Source: Cercophora sp. LCS_1
Lineage: Eukaryota > Ascomycota > Sordariomycetes > Sordariales > Lasiosphaeriaceae
DNA: 64,000 nucleotides
NCBI GenBank assembly: GCA_036250225.1
Contig: JAPZLL010000007.1
Location: 1,178,001-1,242,000, forward strand
Direction: 5' to 3'
In this document: one piece after another, positions 11,387 to 22,854 of the stretch
How positions within the stretch are numbered: position 1 is the first letter of the stretch
How the letters are laid out: every line of letters begins with the position of its first letter
Position numbers and translations under genes: made by a program
Notes under the pieces: model-generated
Databases searched by the model: none
What the model was told of the DNA's origin: nothing
Seen by the model: only the letters and a program-made list of their open reading frames with translations

Positions 11387-12199
11387 ATGTTCACCTCCTG
11401 GTACACCCCCACTCCTACCGACCTAAAATTCACCCTCCACTTCCAAGTCCTCTCCGACCCCTCGCACATCCCAACCCCTTCTCACCTTACAACCTTCCAC
11501 CTCTTCCCCTTCCTCCCGCCCGAACTCCGCCTCGAAATTTGGTCCTGCCTCCTCCAACCACGCATAGTCCTCGCCGCCCTCCTTGACAGCCGCACCTCCT
11601 CCACCAAATCCCAATCCCTCTTTTCCAACCGACCCTCCCTCCCCCGGATCCCCATCCTCCTGCACATCAACCGGGAAACCCGCGCCCTCGCGTTACGGCA
11701 CTACGAACTCACCTTCGCCTGGAAACTCCCACCGCGCTTAGCCTCCCCGGAGGCCGGCGCCTTGCCATCATCGGGCCCCGCGCGCGTATGGTTCAATTTT
11801 GGGAAAGATGGACTCCTGCTCATGGGCGAACTGGAGCCGTTTGACCAGTATGGATTTAACAGTCCGATGGTGTATTTCTTGCGAAAGGAGGATACAGCAC
11901 GTGTGAGACATGTAGGCGTGGCCTACGAGGAGTTGAGGATGGGGGATTATGAGAGCGAGCAGGTTTTTGGCGCGTTATTTCATGTGGTTGATCGGTTTCC
12001 GAGTGCCGAGAGGTTGTTGGTTACGACGACGGAACGGGATGTTGAGACGAGGGGCGTTGTGTTGCCTGCGAGGGAGAATGTGGTGCAAAAGGTTTGGAGG
12101 GCGTGGATTAGCGGGTCGAGCATTGTCACCAGTTCGTTGGCGAAGAAGGAGATTTTATTGATTGCTGAGGATGGGATGGCGGGGTTTATTTCTGGTTGA
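11387..12199 (+). CDS. 2EXR domain protein
   Basis: Single-exon gene of 270 aa. ATG 11387 is chosen because the frame upstream is Ser/Thr/His-rich and unlike the family, and because the fungal 2EXR motif follows soon after (FHLFPFLPPELRLEIW, residues about 36-51). After it come PRIPILLHINRETRALALRHY and a region with hydrophobic strands (VWFNFGKDGLLLMG). 2EXR proteins are a large, expanded family in filamentous ascomycetes, often F-box-like in their N-terminal helix. Their biochemical role is not established. No transmembrane segment or signal peptide is seen. Confidence 0.85.
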   Translation: MFTSWYTPTPTDLKFTLHFQVLSDPSHIPTPSHLTTFHLFPFLPPELRLEIWSCLLQPRIVLAALLDSRTSSTKSQSLFSNRPSLPRIPILLHINRETRALALRHYELTFAWKLPPRLASPEAGALPSSGPARVWFNFGKDGLLLMGELEPFDQYGFNSPMVYFLRKEDTARVRHVGVAYEELRMGDYESEQVFGALFHVVDRFPSAERLLVTTTERDVETRGVVLPARENVVQKVWRAWISGSSIVTSSLAKKEILLIAEDGMAGFISG

Positions 12200-15100
12200 G
12201 GGGGGACTCGTGGAGGGGAAACATATGGATGGTATGGAAACTTTGCGTGTGCGTTGAATTTCTCTTGCTATGGACTGAACCACGTGGACTTTTCTAACAA
12301 AAAGTCGAAAACTGTTGTTACAAATGGATGATACCCTTCTCCTTCTTGTCAGAAGCTCTTCTGGTGAAGAATTGGGTGCGAGTCTGGGTGGTGTCTTCCC
12401 CCAGCGTGTTTGTCCCTCCCCAATCCAAGAAACAATAGGAGATATTAATGCGCAACCGCAACCGCAACCCTGTCGAGTTGAGTCGAGACGTGCAAACAAA
12501 CGAAATCAAGCAAACATTAAATAACAACCCGTGTCCTGTCCTGGATAAACAAAAAAACCCTCAGGTCGTTCGTTCGTTCGCCCGTCCCGTCGCCTAAACG
12601 GCCACCCATCTGCCGCTGCATAAATATCGTCTCGCTTGTTTCGACGTGTGTTTTGTTGTTCCCATTTTGTCTCCAAAGTCCCCCGGAAATGTTCTGAACC
12701 GTTTTTTCCCATTTGCCGAGGTGGCGCCATTACGCGGGCCGGCCCGTTGTAGATCGACAGGATCGATCCACTCCGGGGCAGGGATGGCTAGGTAGCTTTC
12801 CGGTTGCCTTCTTTCCCCTTTCCCTGATGACACGCCCTCAACCATACATGGCCTTGTGCTAGATGGCCACTAAGCTTACTGCTTGCCTCTCCTAAAAGGG
12901 TGGCTCTGGTGGATTAGGAGTTGGCGGGCTGGGTCGTGGTTTCGGGCTCGGCTTTCCCTCGCCGACGTGCCAGCCCGAGCTGCTCACTGGTGTCGTCATT
13001 CTGGGGACAGGGAGGGTAACTGTTAGCCACTGTGCTTGTACCTGTGCCTCCTCCTTCGTGTGACCTTGACCTACTTGGTGTGATTGGTTGAGACCGGGTA
13101 CCTGAGGGGGCGGAACACTGGATCCTGTTCCTAGCGTCGCGTGCGTAATCTGGTGATAGGTCGGGGACTGTTGGGGCTCGACCCGGAGTGTAAACGGCTT
13201 TGGCTAGCTCAAGAGAGAACAGAGTCTGGAACCAAGCTGACTGGCCGTCGTCCGCTCTTTAAGAACCTAACGGCCGCCTGCCCCCACTCGTGCCAGCCGT
13301 GGAGAGGGGCCTGAGCAAGCACGGGCACCCGAAGGGGCAAGAGGGACACGAGGGATGGGTCGTCTACTCCTCCTAGACGGCTGACCGGGTTGTACCTGTC
13401 GCAACTCGCGAGGAGGCAGGGCAGTGTGGCGTCCCTATAGCAGAGCTTAGCTTGCCGAGAGCAGGCTACACGTGGCGTGTGTTCCTGTTTGGCCGTTTGA
13501 TCGCCGGGGCAAGGTGGGCGAGGTGGTGGGCAGTCCTCAGTCAGGATTGTATGTCCGTATTTCGAAGAAGGCTGGTTGCCCGATCCGGGCACATTTGTGA
13601 TGGGGGTTATATGAGGCCGCTACGCACGGGTAAACCACTTCTCGTCGCCTACGGAACCTTTCTCTGCGCCTTCCGTCATCATCCTTGGACTGTCAACGGG
13701 CGCCTTGATCAGCCAGGCAGGGGTGGTAAACCCTGTCCTACACTGCTCAGGTGACAGGTGTGCGGGAGAGAATGGTCGACGTTGAGGGAGGGTGAGGGGC
13801 CCTATATTATTAAAGGCCAGTCTTAAGCCCACCCGTAAGGCCACACCCAGCGCTTTGTCCCTATGCCAGTCACCGGAGAATGCAGGGTGCTGCAGTCGGC
13901 TTGCGCCTGTGTGTTCCGCCGCCCAGCGAACGTGCTGCCGTCGGGTCTGCGCCAAGGCCGACGAGACAGCGCTGCCAGCAGCTGGTTTTCCAGCAGATCG
14001 TCGTTCGTCCCGTTGGCACACGCATGTTGCTCCAGGCTTCGGACTCCCGGGGAAAGGGATGCTGGGCGTGGGCGTGGGCGGGTTTGGCGGTTGAACTAAG
14101 GCAACTCCTGGACGCTGGTCCCGGCCCGCCCGTATCCACTAATAGCAGCGCGTTGCCGTCTTGTCTCCTGGAAAAAGTGTTCTGACTTAAACCCCCACTC
14201 CAGGTCCTGGACCTCCCACCGCGCGACGCGCGCTCACTCGAGCTGCCTGCTTTGTTTATGGGAGCAAGACGGGACACGAATTCCGGAAGACGACGCGCCG
14301 CTCTGCTGTGATATGCTGGCGAGGGAGGGGAGGGAGGTAGGGATACGCAACCTGTTCCGGCGACCACCACATTCTCGGCCGGCAGTGCTGAAACCAGGCA
14401 CTATCGGAGAGGGGAATCACAAAGCCTCGTCGCGTCGGCCTGTCGGACGCCTTGTCATATCTCTCCATTCTCGTCTCTTCGCATATCCGTGGCCGTCTTG
14501 CGCATGTGCGAGTGGCCCAAAGCTTCCGACGCCGTCGCCCAACCACAGCACAAACCACATTCTGCTCGTCCGACTCACTGCTGCCTCCTTCTCCATCCAT
14601 CCCGGCTCCAGCTTCTTCTTCTCCATCCTCAGTCACTTGGCTGCGGGTGCAGGGCAGGGTCCGCACGATGCTCGCCGCTCCACGGTGTCAGGGCCATGTC
14701 CGGCGACCTCAACTTTCTCCTGGTCCAGTCTGAACTATGAATCGGAAGCCCTTCGGTACCGGCAAACCGAGCTTCCCCCACTAGCACAGCCGTCTTGGAT
14801 GGGCGATGTTTCACACTTCCGTCCGTGGGAGCCACGTGCGGCCCGGCGGGCTGCAGGCGCAAGACAGCGGCAGCATGGAACAGCAGCAGAAAAAAAATGT
14901 GGATAAAACGAAAGACGATGAACAAGGGCTGCGGTTCGACCCTTCAATCAGCTCTGCGCTCTGCCGGAATCACTCCAAGGGGCGACAAGTTGAGGACAAG
15001 CGGTTCCACAGCATTCCGACGCGGATGCCGACCAGTCAGTCAGCTGGTGTGTCGTCTCCATCCCATTCCCGGAATTTGAAGGACCGCGGCCTCGGACGGG

Positions 15101-15379
15101 GCGACTTGTCAGAAAATTTGGCCTCTTTGGTTTCCAGAGACCTTTTTGAGGGCGTAGTTGGGCGCTGGGTGACATCTGACCAAGGGGTCAAAGCTCCCGA
15201 CCTAGCTTGGCGTTTACCGGCCATCCCAGGCCCGGCTTTGCGCTGTCAAGCAGAGATGCGGCACGCTGCCAATCGCCGTTGCCACTCAATCGCTGATCAT
15301 CGGTGGGCCGGACCACTACGGAGGCTTACTGTGTTCGATTGGCAAAACCGCACATCTGATGCCACTTCAAGTGGCCTGG
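12200..15379. other. Gene-poor region, left part
   Basis: About 3.2 kb without a convincing gene. ORFs of up to about 200 aa occur on both strands but overlap each other and are Arg/Pro/Ser-rich, as expected by chance in GC-rich DNA. Short tandem repeats are present: a TTCG-type tetranucleotide run at 12565-12580 and three CGCAAC copies near 12452-12470. Confidence 0.5.
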
Positions 15380-15640
15380 ACGGGTATTGAAAATTCCGAT
15401 AGGCGTCAACAACAAAAACTGAAGCCTTCTTAACAGCGGTTTAGGCATTCAAATATCAAAGACTACATTATTAAAAACTTCAAGCAGGTATTTTTTTTTT
15501 TTATAGAAAGGGTGTAAAAAAAATTCTAGAGGCATTAAAAACATTTCACATGCCTTCAAACATAATTTTAGGTATTGGAAATATTATTTCATGCCTATTA
15601 AAAATGCATTATGACTTAAACCCCTTTACAAAGTTCTGCT
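15380..15640. repeat. AT-rich island with degenerate AGGCATT-type repeats
   Basis: A sharp drop in GC within a GC-rich neighbourhood. Variants of one short motif recur in both orientations: AGGCATTCAAA near 15442, AGGCATTAAAAAC near 15530, CATGCCTTCAAAC near 15549, AGGTATTGGAAA near 15571 and CATGCCTATTAAAAATGC near 15590. A T run of about 14 lies near 15489. This looks like a decayed repeat or transposon relic, possibly altered by C-to-T mutation (RIP). No ORF for a transposase remains. Confidence 0.5.
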
Positions 15641-15965
15641 GTGTTGATGGGGATCTCTGTCGACGTCGGGCAATCGCCCTGCGGCACTACCTCGGATATA
15701 CGGCGGGTCGGTCTGCACTGTGTCTATGGTTGAACAACCCCGCTGGACTAGAATCCCATCACACGAGGCTATCATCGGACTGGCGTCGCTGTTCCCCGAG
15801 TGCATTGCACCCGCCTATATATTCGACACCATCGTCATCGAATCCCCGACGATGGATGACGAAACATTTAAGGCACTCCTCAAGACCCCCCACCCCTTGC
15901 TGATACCCGGAGCGCCTTTTAATATTCCGTATCACAATGGGCCACTGCCCAACACGAGAGATTGA
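15641..15965 (+). pseudogene. Orphan ORF / possible gene remnant
   Basis: The frame ending TGA 15963-15965 is open back to about 15648 and has natural protein composition (for example IPSHEAIIGLASLFPEC and FDTIVIESPTMDDETF). It begins directly beside the AT-rich island and has no obvious start region. The first internal ATG is at 15726. I do not recognise the family. It could be the 3' end of a gene broken by the neighbouring element, or a short lineage-specific gene. A chance ORF is less likely given the composition, but cannot be excluded. Confidence 0.3.
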
Positions 15966-17414
15966 TCAGTACATCCGCGATCAACATTTGACTTTTGGGT
16001 GGGCCGGGTCAAATTCCAGGCTCTGGCCTTGGTAATACTTGCTACGTTTGCATATTGGATGATGTACAATCCTTGAGGCATATCGGAAACAGCCAACGGT
16101 GCGCAGTTGAAGCGAGGTTCTAGGTGTCATGATCCTGCCTTCCCAGAGTTTCCAAACTTAGTAACAGTTGTCCATTGCCAGTGCATGGCATACGTGCAAT
16201 ATGTGGAAGCTACTTGACGACAACAGTGTGCCAAAAAAAAAAAAGTTTCCAACCCGTGGTTAGGTTGTGGTTTTGAGTTTTAACCAAGTGTCCCAAATAG
16301 AGCTCCGTAGACCACCTGCCCTGGAACTTTGGGGCAGGGAAGGACCGATACATCGGGCCTGAGCGTGTTTCTAGAAGGCTTCCTCTCTGTCTCCCTTTTC
16401 CCTGCTTCCATGTCACGGTCTGCCGCGCCGTCTCAAGATCCCGATCCGTTATCGTGCAGGGCCACCCCTGCGGCGCTGCGCACAAGCTTCCATCCATCAT
16501 TTTCTCGTCATTCTTTTCGCCTGAGACACACGAAGGCCTTGGGGGAAGAAGAGTAGAGCACAATTGCGGAATGGATATGCGTGACGAGAGCGGCGCCCTT
16601 GCAGCCGGTGCACAGTCTTCAATCTCCCCACCCGTCCAACCAGCCATCGTACCCTCCATCCTGACTTTCCCACCATCGCACAATGTTACTCCGTTTTGTT
16701 GCCCCCTCGCCAAAGACGTCTGGTGTGGTTGCGTCTGATGTAGGTATCCATGGCGTGCAGCACACTTTCCGCCAAGCCATATCGTCACCAGTCCGCCCTA
16801 TGCATACTGTCCATTCATCCACTCCATGGATGCTACCCACCCCGGAGCATCTCGAAAGCTCCCCACACCTGCCCACTTTGGCCCCGTCGCTTGCTCCCAT
16901 AGGCCGTTGCTGGCGCGATGCTCCTTTCTGCCGAGACGTCAATCCTTGAGTCTGCCGAGAGCGCGAAGCCTCATATGGGAAAGGCGGACGGTGGGGAGAA
17001 AGACATCCACCGTGAGACAATATTCACAAAAGGCCTCAACCCCGCCGACTCTTGTTACGGCCCAAGTGGGTTTGCCGCGCCCCCTCGTGAGTGACATTCA
17101 GTGACGATCCGGGGTGGAGGTAACGGCCAGATACAAGCGGAGAAGAGGAGACGGCAAGCACAAGCAACTTGAGACAACTGAGAGCAGCCGGGCAAGAGTA
17201 GTGCTCCACCAGTTTGCACATGCGATTGTGCTCCCTCCGGCCGAGCGACGCGAGCGGACACCTTTTCAAAAAAAAAAAAAAAATGGACTGACACTACCTC
17301 GATCTGTGAGCAGCGGGCAGATCGGCTTCTTGGGAGGAACAATTCAAACCAAACATCACTCAATTTGGGGCTTTTCAGCATCACGACGAGACGAAGAGAC
17401 CTGACGGTATAGTA
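15966..17414. other. Gene-poor region, right part
   Basis: No convincing gene. It carries A runs at about 16225-16236 and 17268-17283 (16 A). The last few hundred bases are probably the promoter of the SET protein gene that follows. Confidence 0.5.
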
Positions 17415-18358
17415 ATGGCTGCCCCTCTCAAACCACACTGGGGTCGTCCGTCCCATGCGGACATCCAAGAGGTCATCATCACCTCCAACGAGGCCGAGTT
17501 CACCTCCAAGAGCCTCTCCAAGATCGCCCTCCCGCCCTGGGGCCTGTTTGCCCGTCTGGACTTCCCTCCCTGCACCATTGCGTCGGAACCAACTTACGCA
17601 ACCGTGCAGTTTGGTCGTGACATGCATCTGAATCTGAACAGCGATCTGCTGTACATCAACCACAGCTGCGAGCCGTCTCTCGTCAGTTGCCCGTAAATCC
17701 CGCAGGCATGGGGAAGAGCTCTCTGTTTATCTGGCTAACCCGTACCCCAGATCTTCGACACGACTCGCCTCGTCGTCATTGCTGGCCCGAAAGGACTCCA
17801 GCCCGGCGATGAGCTCACCGTCGGTTTTCCCTCGCTACCCTATCGTGATCCATGGCCTGACGTTAGTAGTTCTTCTACCCTTCCACCGAGTGGCACATGG
17901 CTCAGCCGTTTGATTGCCTCTGCGGCAAGGAAACCTGCCGCGGTCGAATCAGCGGAGCCCGTGATATGACGGCCGAGCAGCTCCAGGGCGTGTTGCTGAA
18001 CAAGCACATTTACGAGCTGCTCGATGAGCAAAAGGCGGCGTCTGAGAAGGGCGCCCAGGCCGAAGAAGACATCTCCGTTGACCAGGAGAGTCTGGAGCAG
18101 ATTGCCCAGGAGCTCCGCGAGGCCACCGATCGCGTTGAGAAGGCCGCTGCCGCTGCCAACCGCGCTCTCAAGGCGCTTCAGCGCCAGAGTGCTGCCCATG
18201 GCCAGATCAATGGCGCCAAGAAGGTTGCCAACGGTGTGCATGCGGCCAATGGAGTCAATGGCCCTTCGAAGAACGGCGAGGTTGCCGGAGCCATGCGGCG
18301 TGGCCCGACGTCACGCGAATTGAGCGGCGAGATGGGCGGAGATACGTCGGTGCTTTAG
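17415..18358 (+). CDS. Short SET-domain protein with post-SET cysteines
   Basis: Exons 17415-17681, 17751-17819 and 17870-18358 give 274 aa. The splices rebuild the second half of a SET domain: YINHSCEPSL (80-89), then PGDELTFFYPSTEW (about 107-120), then a post-SET Cys cluster C-x-C-x4-C (128-135). The C-terminal half is a coiled-coil-like, Ala/Glu/Lys-rich region (about 155-220) followed by a low-complexity tail. The N-terminal SET strands are short, so the methyltransferase core is compact. Whether it methylates a protein, and which, cannot be told from sequence. Both introns appear to use GTC donors (GTCAGT and GTCGGT), which is less common than GTA/GTG. The 3' end converges on the next gene, 258 bp between stops. 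Confidence 0.85.
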
Positions 18359-18615
18359 TTACCATGCCGTTGTGTATATCTATCTAGAGTAGATATGCAA
18401 CGGTAGACAGAGGGGGGTAGCTCAACTCCATCCCCCGCGCTCGCGTTCGTTAGTTTTGATAAAAATACATTTGGCTTTCCATACCTTGACGCCGCCAATA
18501 CACATGTCGTGACCGTATCTCGTACATTGTTCGTTTGTACAGCCCTGTCGGGAACCATTCAACCCTCTTTCACCCATCGCATCGCCTCTTCTCGTCACCT
18601 CTCTTCAAGCACCCA

Positions 18616-19504
18616 TCACCTCCTCCTCGTAAAAGCAGGACAATGTCCCTCCTCCCCGCCCTTCATCCCCCCCAACAGCCAATCCGTCAACCCCACAACC
18701 TTGGCCCCAACACCCCGTTCCCACTGTCCCCCCTCCTGCACATGCTCAATCGTATGGCTCAATATCCTCCCCTCCCCGTCAAAATCAAAGATAAACAGCC
18801 CCGTAAACCCCTTCGCCTCTCCCACAGCCCTTGCATCCCCAACCGGCGCTTTGTGTTCTCCTTCAGTCTTATTGCCGTTTTTCAAAAAATCCAACAGTCG
18901 ACTCCCGCTTGCTGTCCGCCATCGTACCACTAGTTGTTCCCCTGCTGCCCCTGCTGGACGAGAGCGGAGGGGTTCTGCAACCATACGCTCCGAGAGGATT
19001 TCGAGGCGCACGTTGCCGATCAGCGGGACCCGGTTCCAGGCTATGGGGGAGGACCAGAGGGCTGCGACGTAGGCGACTCGGCCGGTGACCACGGGGAGGT
19101 GCGGGTGTGTCGAGGGGAAGAGGTGGAGGGTTATATTGGGGGAGAGGATAGCTTGCGGGAGGGGGGTTTGGAGGAGGGTGGGGAGGTTGGTTTGGAGGGT
19201 TCGGAGGGCTGGGTATAAGTTAGTCAGATATCATGGGGGTGTAGGGAGAGAGATGGAGGGACGAACTTTTGCCTAGTTTGACTTTGCGCTCGGCGTCAGG
19301 GTTTGGTGGTTGTTTTGAGGGCGAGGAGTTCCTTGGTGCGTAAGAGGGTGTGAATGTGAGGGTTTGTTGGCGGGTTGGTGGCCGCTGGGTGGTTGGCGCT
19401 GGAGGAGGGAGGTTCGGGTATTCGAAACGCGGGATCGAGGTTGAGCGCGGTGCGAGGGTTGGCGGCGGATGTGCCGCTCGGAGAATCCTGGTTGGTTTGG
19501 ACAT
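18616..19504 (-). CDS. Conserved fungal protein of unknown function
   Basis: Exons 19504-19267 and 19208-18616 (intron 58 nt, GTTCGT...CCCAG) give 276 aa. The N-terminal ~75 residues are Pro/Ser/Thr/Arg-rich and poor in acidic residues, which would suit a mitochondrial presequence. The ordered part follows (TLRTLQTNLPTLL, VVTGRVAYVAALWSSPIAWN) and ends with a strand-rich block GLFIFDFDGEGRILSHTIEH near the C-terminus. That last block looks like the edge of an NTF2-like alpha+beta fold, but this is a guess. It is convergent with the SET gene. I cannot assign a function. Confidence 0.75.
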
Positions 19505-20561
19505 TCTGGAAGCTGCGAGGCGGCCTCGTGGCCGGATGCCTGGTGGTTTTGAGATCTGTTGGCGGTGTCGTCGATTGTTTTTTTGTCTGCTGCTGTTGAG
19601 GTTTGGGTGGCAGAAATGATGTCAGTGACGGTGCAGCAATTGCTTGTCGATTGGCGGTTGGAGGGGCCCGTTAGCCGAGCGGCACGGGGACAAGGGTCTG
19701 GACGATGGTCTCAAAAGAAGGGTTCTTAATATATTCATGCGTCCACTATGTTGGTCGATATTCTACCAGAGATATGTATCAGGTTCCAGGTTTATCGCGA
19801 TAAAGGTTGAAGATTCGTTTCTGCCGGTTGTTGGCCGTATCTTCCGAACCAAGAACCTTATGCTGCCCCCGTCGAGCTGCAGCTTGGCAAGTCGAGGTGC
19901 CCCTGACATGGTTATCGTGCCTACAGGAAGGCGCCTTAGACTTGCTGTTTCGCACAGTCAAGAACCCCTTTTGAAGTTGTAGTCACGAGACGGTTGGCTT
20001 TACAGTCATTGTCTGTAGAAATCAGCGTGACCGGACCGTCATGTGGCTGTCGGAATAGCTTTAGGAATCCTGGGGAATCGCGATAAGCCGCTCCTTTCGG
20101 GTAAGACTGGCTGGTCGCATGCCCTTTGTGCCTGACTTTTGGTTGACGCAAGTTCGCACCGAGGATGACGAGATAACGCTGGCCTTTTCTGAGAACCAAA
20201 CGTGGATCCGAACAGAACCCGCCGTCTCGACATAAAATCTCTGCTTGAATCGCTGGAGCCAAGGACATCCAAGAACCACTTTCCTGCATCACGTGCATGC
20301 TCGCCTGATTCCAAGAGGCCCCCCAAGCCCCTGCGTTTGCGTTTGGTCGGTCGCCCCAATCAATCGGACCCACCCGTTCTGACGCCTTGACGCAGGCTGC
20401 TTCCAACTCCAAGTCTCCGACCGACCTGCTGCCTTCCACATCGTCACAGCACCGCTTTTAAACTCGCCCTCTTCCGACACCACAACTGTCTCTTCCACCA
20501 CATTTCCCGCATCCACAACAAAGCCGCCAGTCATCGCATCTCGACTCGACCATCGCCCACA
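19505..20561. other. Divergent intergenic region upstream of YPT1
   Basis: About 1 kb between two divergent genes. No coding signal. A CCAAT sequence occurs near 20355, about 200 bp upstream of the YPT1 ATG, and C/T-rich DNA leads into the start codon. Confidence 0.5.
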
Positions 20562-21566
20562 ATGAATCCCGAGTAGTGAGTGCCGCCGGCTCCTGCATCC
20601 GTGCCTGCCGCCGTTCTCGCTTTACTGACCGTCTATCCTGCAGGGTGCTCTTCTCCACCAGAGTCCCCGACGACCTCCGCGACCCACTGTTTGCGAGGCT
20701 GCTTCGACTGTTTTGCTGACCCGGATGCAGGTACGACTACCTCTTCAAGCTCCTCCTCATCGGTGACTCCGGTGTCGGAAAGTCTTGCCTTCTCTTGCGA
20801 TTCGCCGACGACACTTATACCGAGTCCTACATCTCCACCATCGGTGTCGACTTCGTACGTGCTCTTGATAGCCGGGGCGTTTGTCCAAGAACCAACAGAT
20901 GTACTTACGCGGGGTAGAAAATCCGAACAATCGAGCTCGATGGCAAGACAGTGAAGCTGCAGATCGTAAGCCTCCCAGCATATCGGAATTCCGCGCAAGG
21001 CTCAGGCTGCTAACCGCGCGAAAAAACAGTGGGATACCGCCGGTCAAGAACGTTTCCGCACTATCACCTCGTCCTACTACCGTGGCGCCCACGGTATCTG
21101 CGTCGTTTACGATGTCACCGATATGGACAGCTTCAACAACGTGAAGCAGTGGCTGCAGGAGATTGACAGATATGCCACTGAGGGCGTCAACAAGCTCCTT
21201 GTCGGCAACAAGAGCGATATGTCCGACAAGAAGGTGGTTGAGTACACAGTTGCCAAGGTGAGCCCCGCTGTTTGATCTGTCACATGCTTGGGGGCGGTGC
21301 GAAGGATGCCTCAAGTCTTCGTTGCCGTCTCGCCGTAATGCGTCATACTCACGTCCTCCTCACAGGAATTCGCCGACAGCCTCGGTATTCCCTTCTTGGA
21401 GACCTCCGCGAAGAACGCCAGCAACGTCGAGCAAGCGTTCTTGACGATGGCCCGCCAGATCAAGGAGCGGATGGGCAGCAGCATCAACACAAACAACACG
21501 AAAGCGAACGTCAATGTGCAGCCCGGTCACGGCGTCTCCAACAACCAGTCGGGCGGCTGCTGCTAA
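20562..21566 (+). CDS. YPT1: Rab GTPase Ypt1 (Rab1), ER-to-Golgi transport
   Basis: Five exons: 20562-20572, 20731-20854, 20918-20965, 21030-21257 and 21366-21566, giving 203 aa, normal for Ypt1. Visible motifs are GDSGVGKS (15-22, P-loop), the effector region YTESYISTIGVDFK, WDTAGQE, NKSD, ETSAKN and a C-terminal GGCC for double geranylgeranylation. The start MNPEYDYLFKLLLIG is the Ypt1/Rab1 signature. The GTPase acts in tethering of COPII vesicles and in early autophagy. The first exon is only 11 nt. The donor must be GTAGTG at 20573, because the better-looking GTGAGT three bases later would create an in-frame TAG after joining. The first intron is unusually long for this window (158 nt). 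Confidence 0.97.
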
Positions 21567-22318
21567 GTGGCTGGACGCCACGGTGTGCTCTTGGTGTTAG
21601 GGGTTCTGCATCGGGTCGGTTCTGACATGGCGTGGTTGGATGTGAAGTGTGCGCTGGAATTCCTGGGTTGCTGTCACGGGAGGGACCGAATGTCATGTTG
21701 GCTGATTGCGCCTTGGAAAGAATCGTCAGGTGGATTCAGTTTCTAACTGTGGTCCCGGCTGTGCAGGCGAGCTCATCGGACGGTGGTCTCTTCCGGGCAC
21801 TGACGGACACATGGTAACGAAGCTGAATGAAACACGGTCGGCTGCGGTTCTCGGCGCGCATTGGGAGACAGAAGACACGGGCGGTTGGGTTTTTCACTAC
21901 TATCACAAGTGTCTCGTCTCTGTGTGTATTTCGATCTTGGGCATAACTGAGGATGCGGCAGGGTTTCACACAGCTGTTTATTTTTCCGTCTTGTGTGTTT
22001 TAACCTTTTTTGTTTTGCTGTTTTTATTACCGGAGCTTGTTCCTGTTGCTTTTATCACCAGCAAGTGGCGATCTCTCTGCGTCTGGCCTCATAGGGGGCT
22101 CGCCTGCGAATCAGTCCATACACAGGAGTACTAATGGGATTTTTCCTACTTCATTTCTGACCAGTGCCGTGATCCGCGTGTATTCCGTGAGAATAAGTTG
22201 ATCTTTGTTGAGGCTGACAGTGCTATTGATTTGCCCATGGTTTTTGTTTGGCTGTGGTGAGTTGCGCTGACTACATGAGGTGAAAACACCGCTGATAATA
22301 AAATATAACTCGAGTTGC
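21567..22318. other. 3' UTR / intergenic
   Basis: Downstream of YPT1, T-rich from about 21960. No convincing gene before the tRNA. Confidence 0.5.
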
Positions 22319-22390
22319 GGCCGCGTGGCCTAATGGTAAGGCGTCAGATTTCGGCTCTGAAGATTGCGCGTTCGAACCGCGTCGTGGTCG
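22319..22390 (+). tRNA. tRNA-Arg (anticodon TCG), no intron
   Basis: A complete 72-nt cloverleaf. The acceptor GGCCGCG pairs with CGTGGTC (two G-U pairs) and the discriminator is G. The D stem is GCC/GGC around TAATGGTAA. The anticodon stem TCAGA/TCTGA encloses TTTCGGC, giving anticodon TCG (codon CGA). The T arm is GCGCG-TTCGAAC-CGCGT. A T6 run 44 nt downstream (22434-22439) can serve as a Pol III terminator. Confidence 0.95.
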
Positions 22391-22854
22391 GTGGCATGCT
22401 ATGCAGTGTCTTGTATACTGTGGAGTATTCCCCTTTTTTGTTGGGATGTGGGTATATGGTGGATTTTTTTTTGAGTTGATGGGTCTTTTTTTGAGCTCGA
22501 TGGATCCTGGTGGTGAGCTTCATGTTGTTTTGGGGGGCTGAAGCAAGATTGTGATAAGGATATTGGGTGAGGATCAAGAGGGTCGAAACTGTCATTTATG
22601 GCAGCTGATGGGACTTGGTGTGGACGTTCAAATGTCTCAGATAGAAAACAGGATTAAGTCGGGCCCCTTTAGACCCCATCATATGGTTGGCTGCACTGCA
22701 TATACCTCTAGTCTCTCCGTACATACTGACTACACTGTATATACGCCAAACCCCCTTCATCTCTATCAATGATGCATCCCCCACCGCATCCATCTCCTCA
22801 ACTGTATATACCTCTAGCCCGTGTACGCCCCCCTCATGCCCTCCTCAAACCGCC
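22391..22854. other. Intergenic region
   Basis: No gene seen. It contains the Pol III T run noted for the tRNA and the 3' region of the minus-strand methyltransferase gene. Confidence 0.5.

Noticed and set aside
13870..15390. ORFs of 166-197 aa on both strands in the gene desert
   Set aside because: They overlap each other, lack any family motif and have no consistent splice structure.
19936..20439. 167-aa minus-strand ORF upstream of YPT1
   Set aside because: No recognisable motif, and it lies in the promoter region with a competing ORF in another frame.
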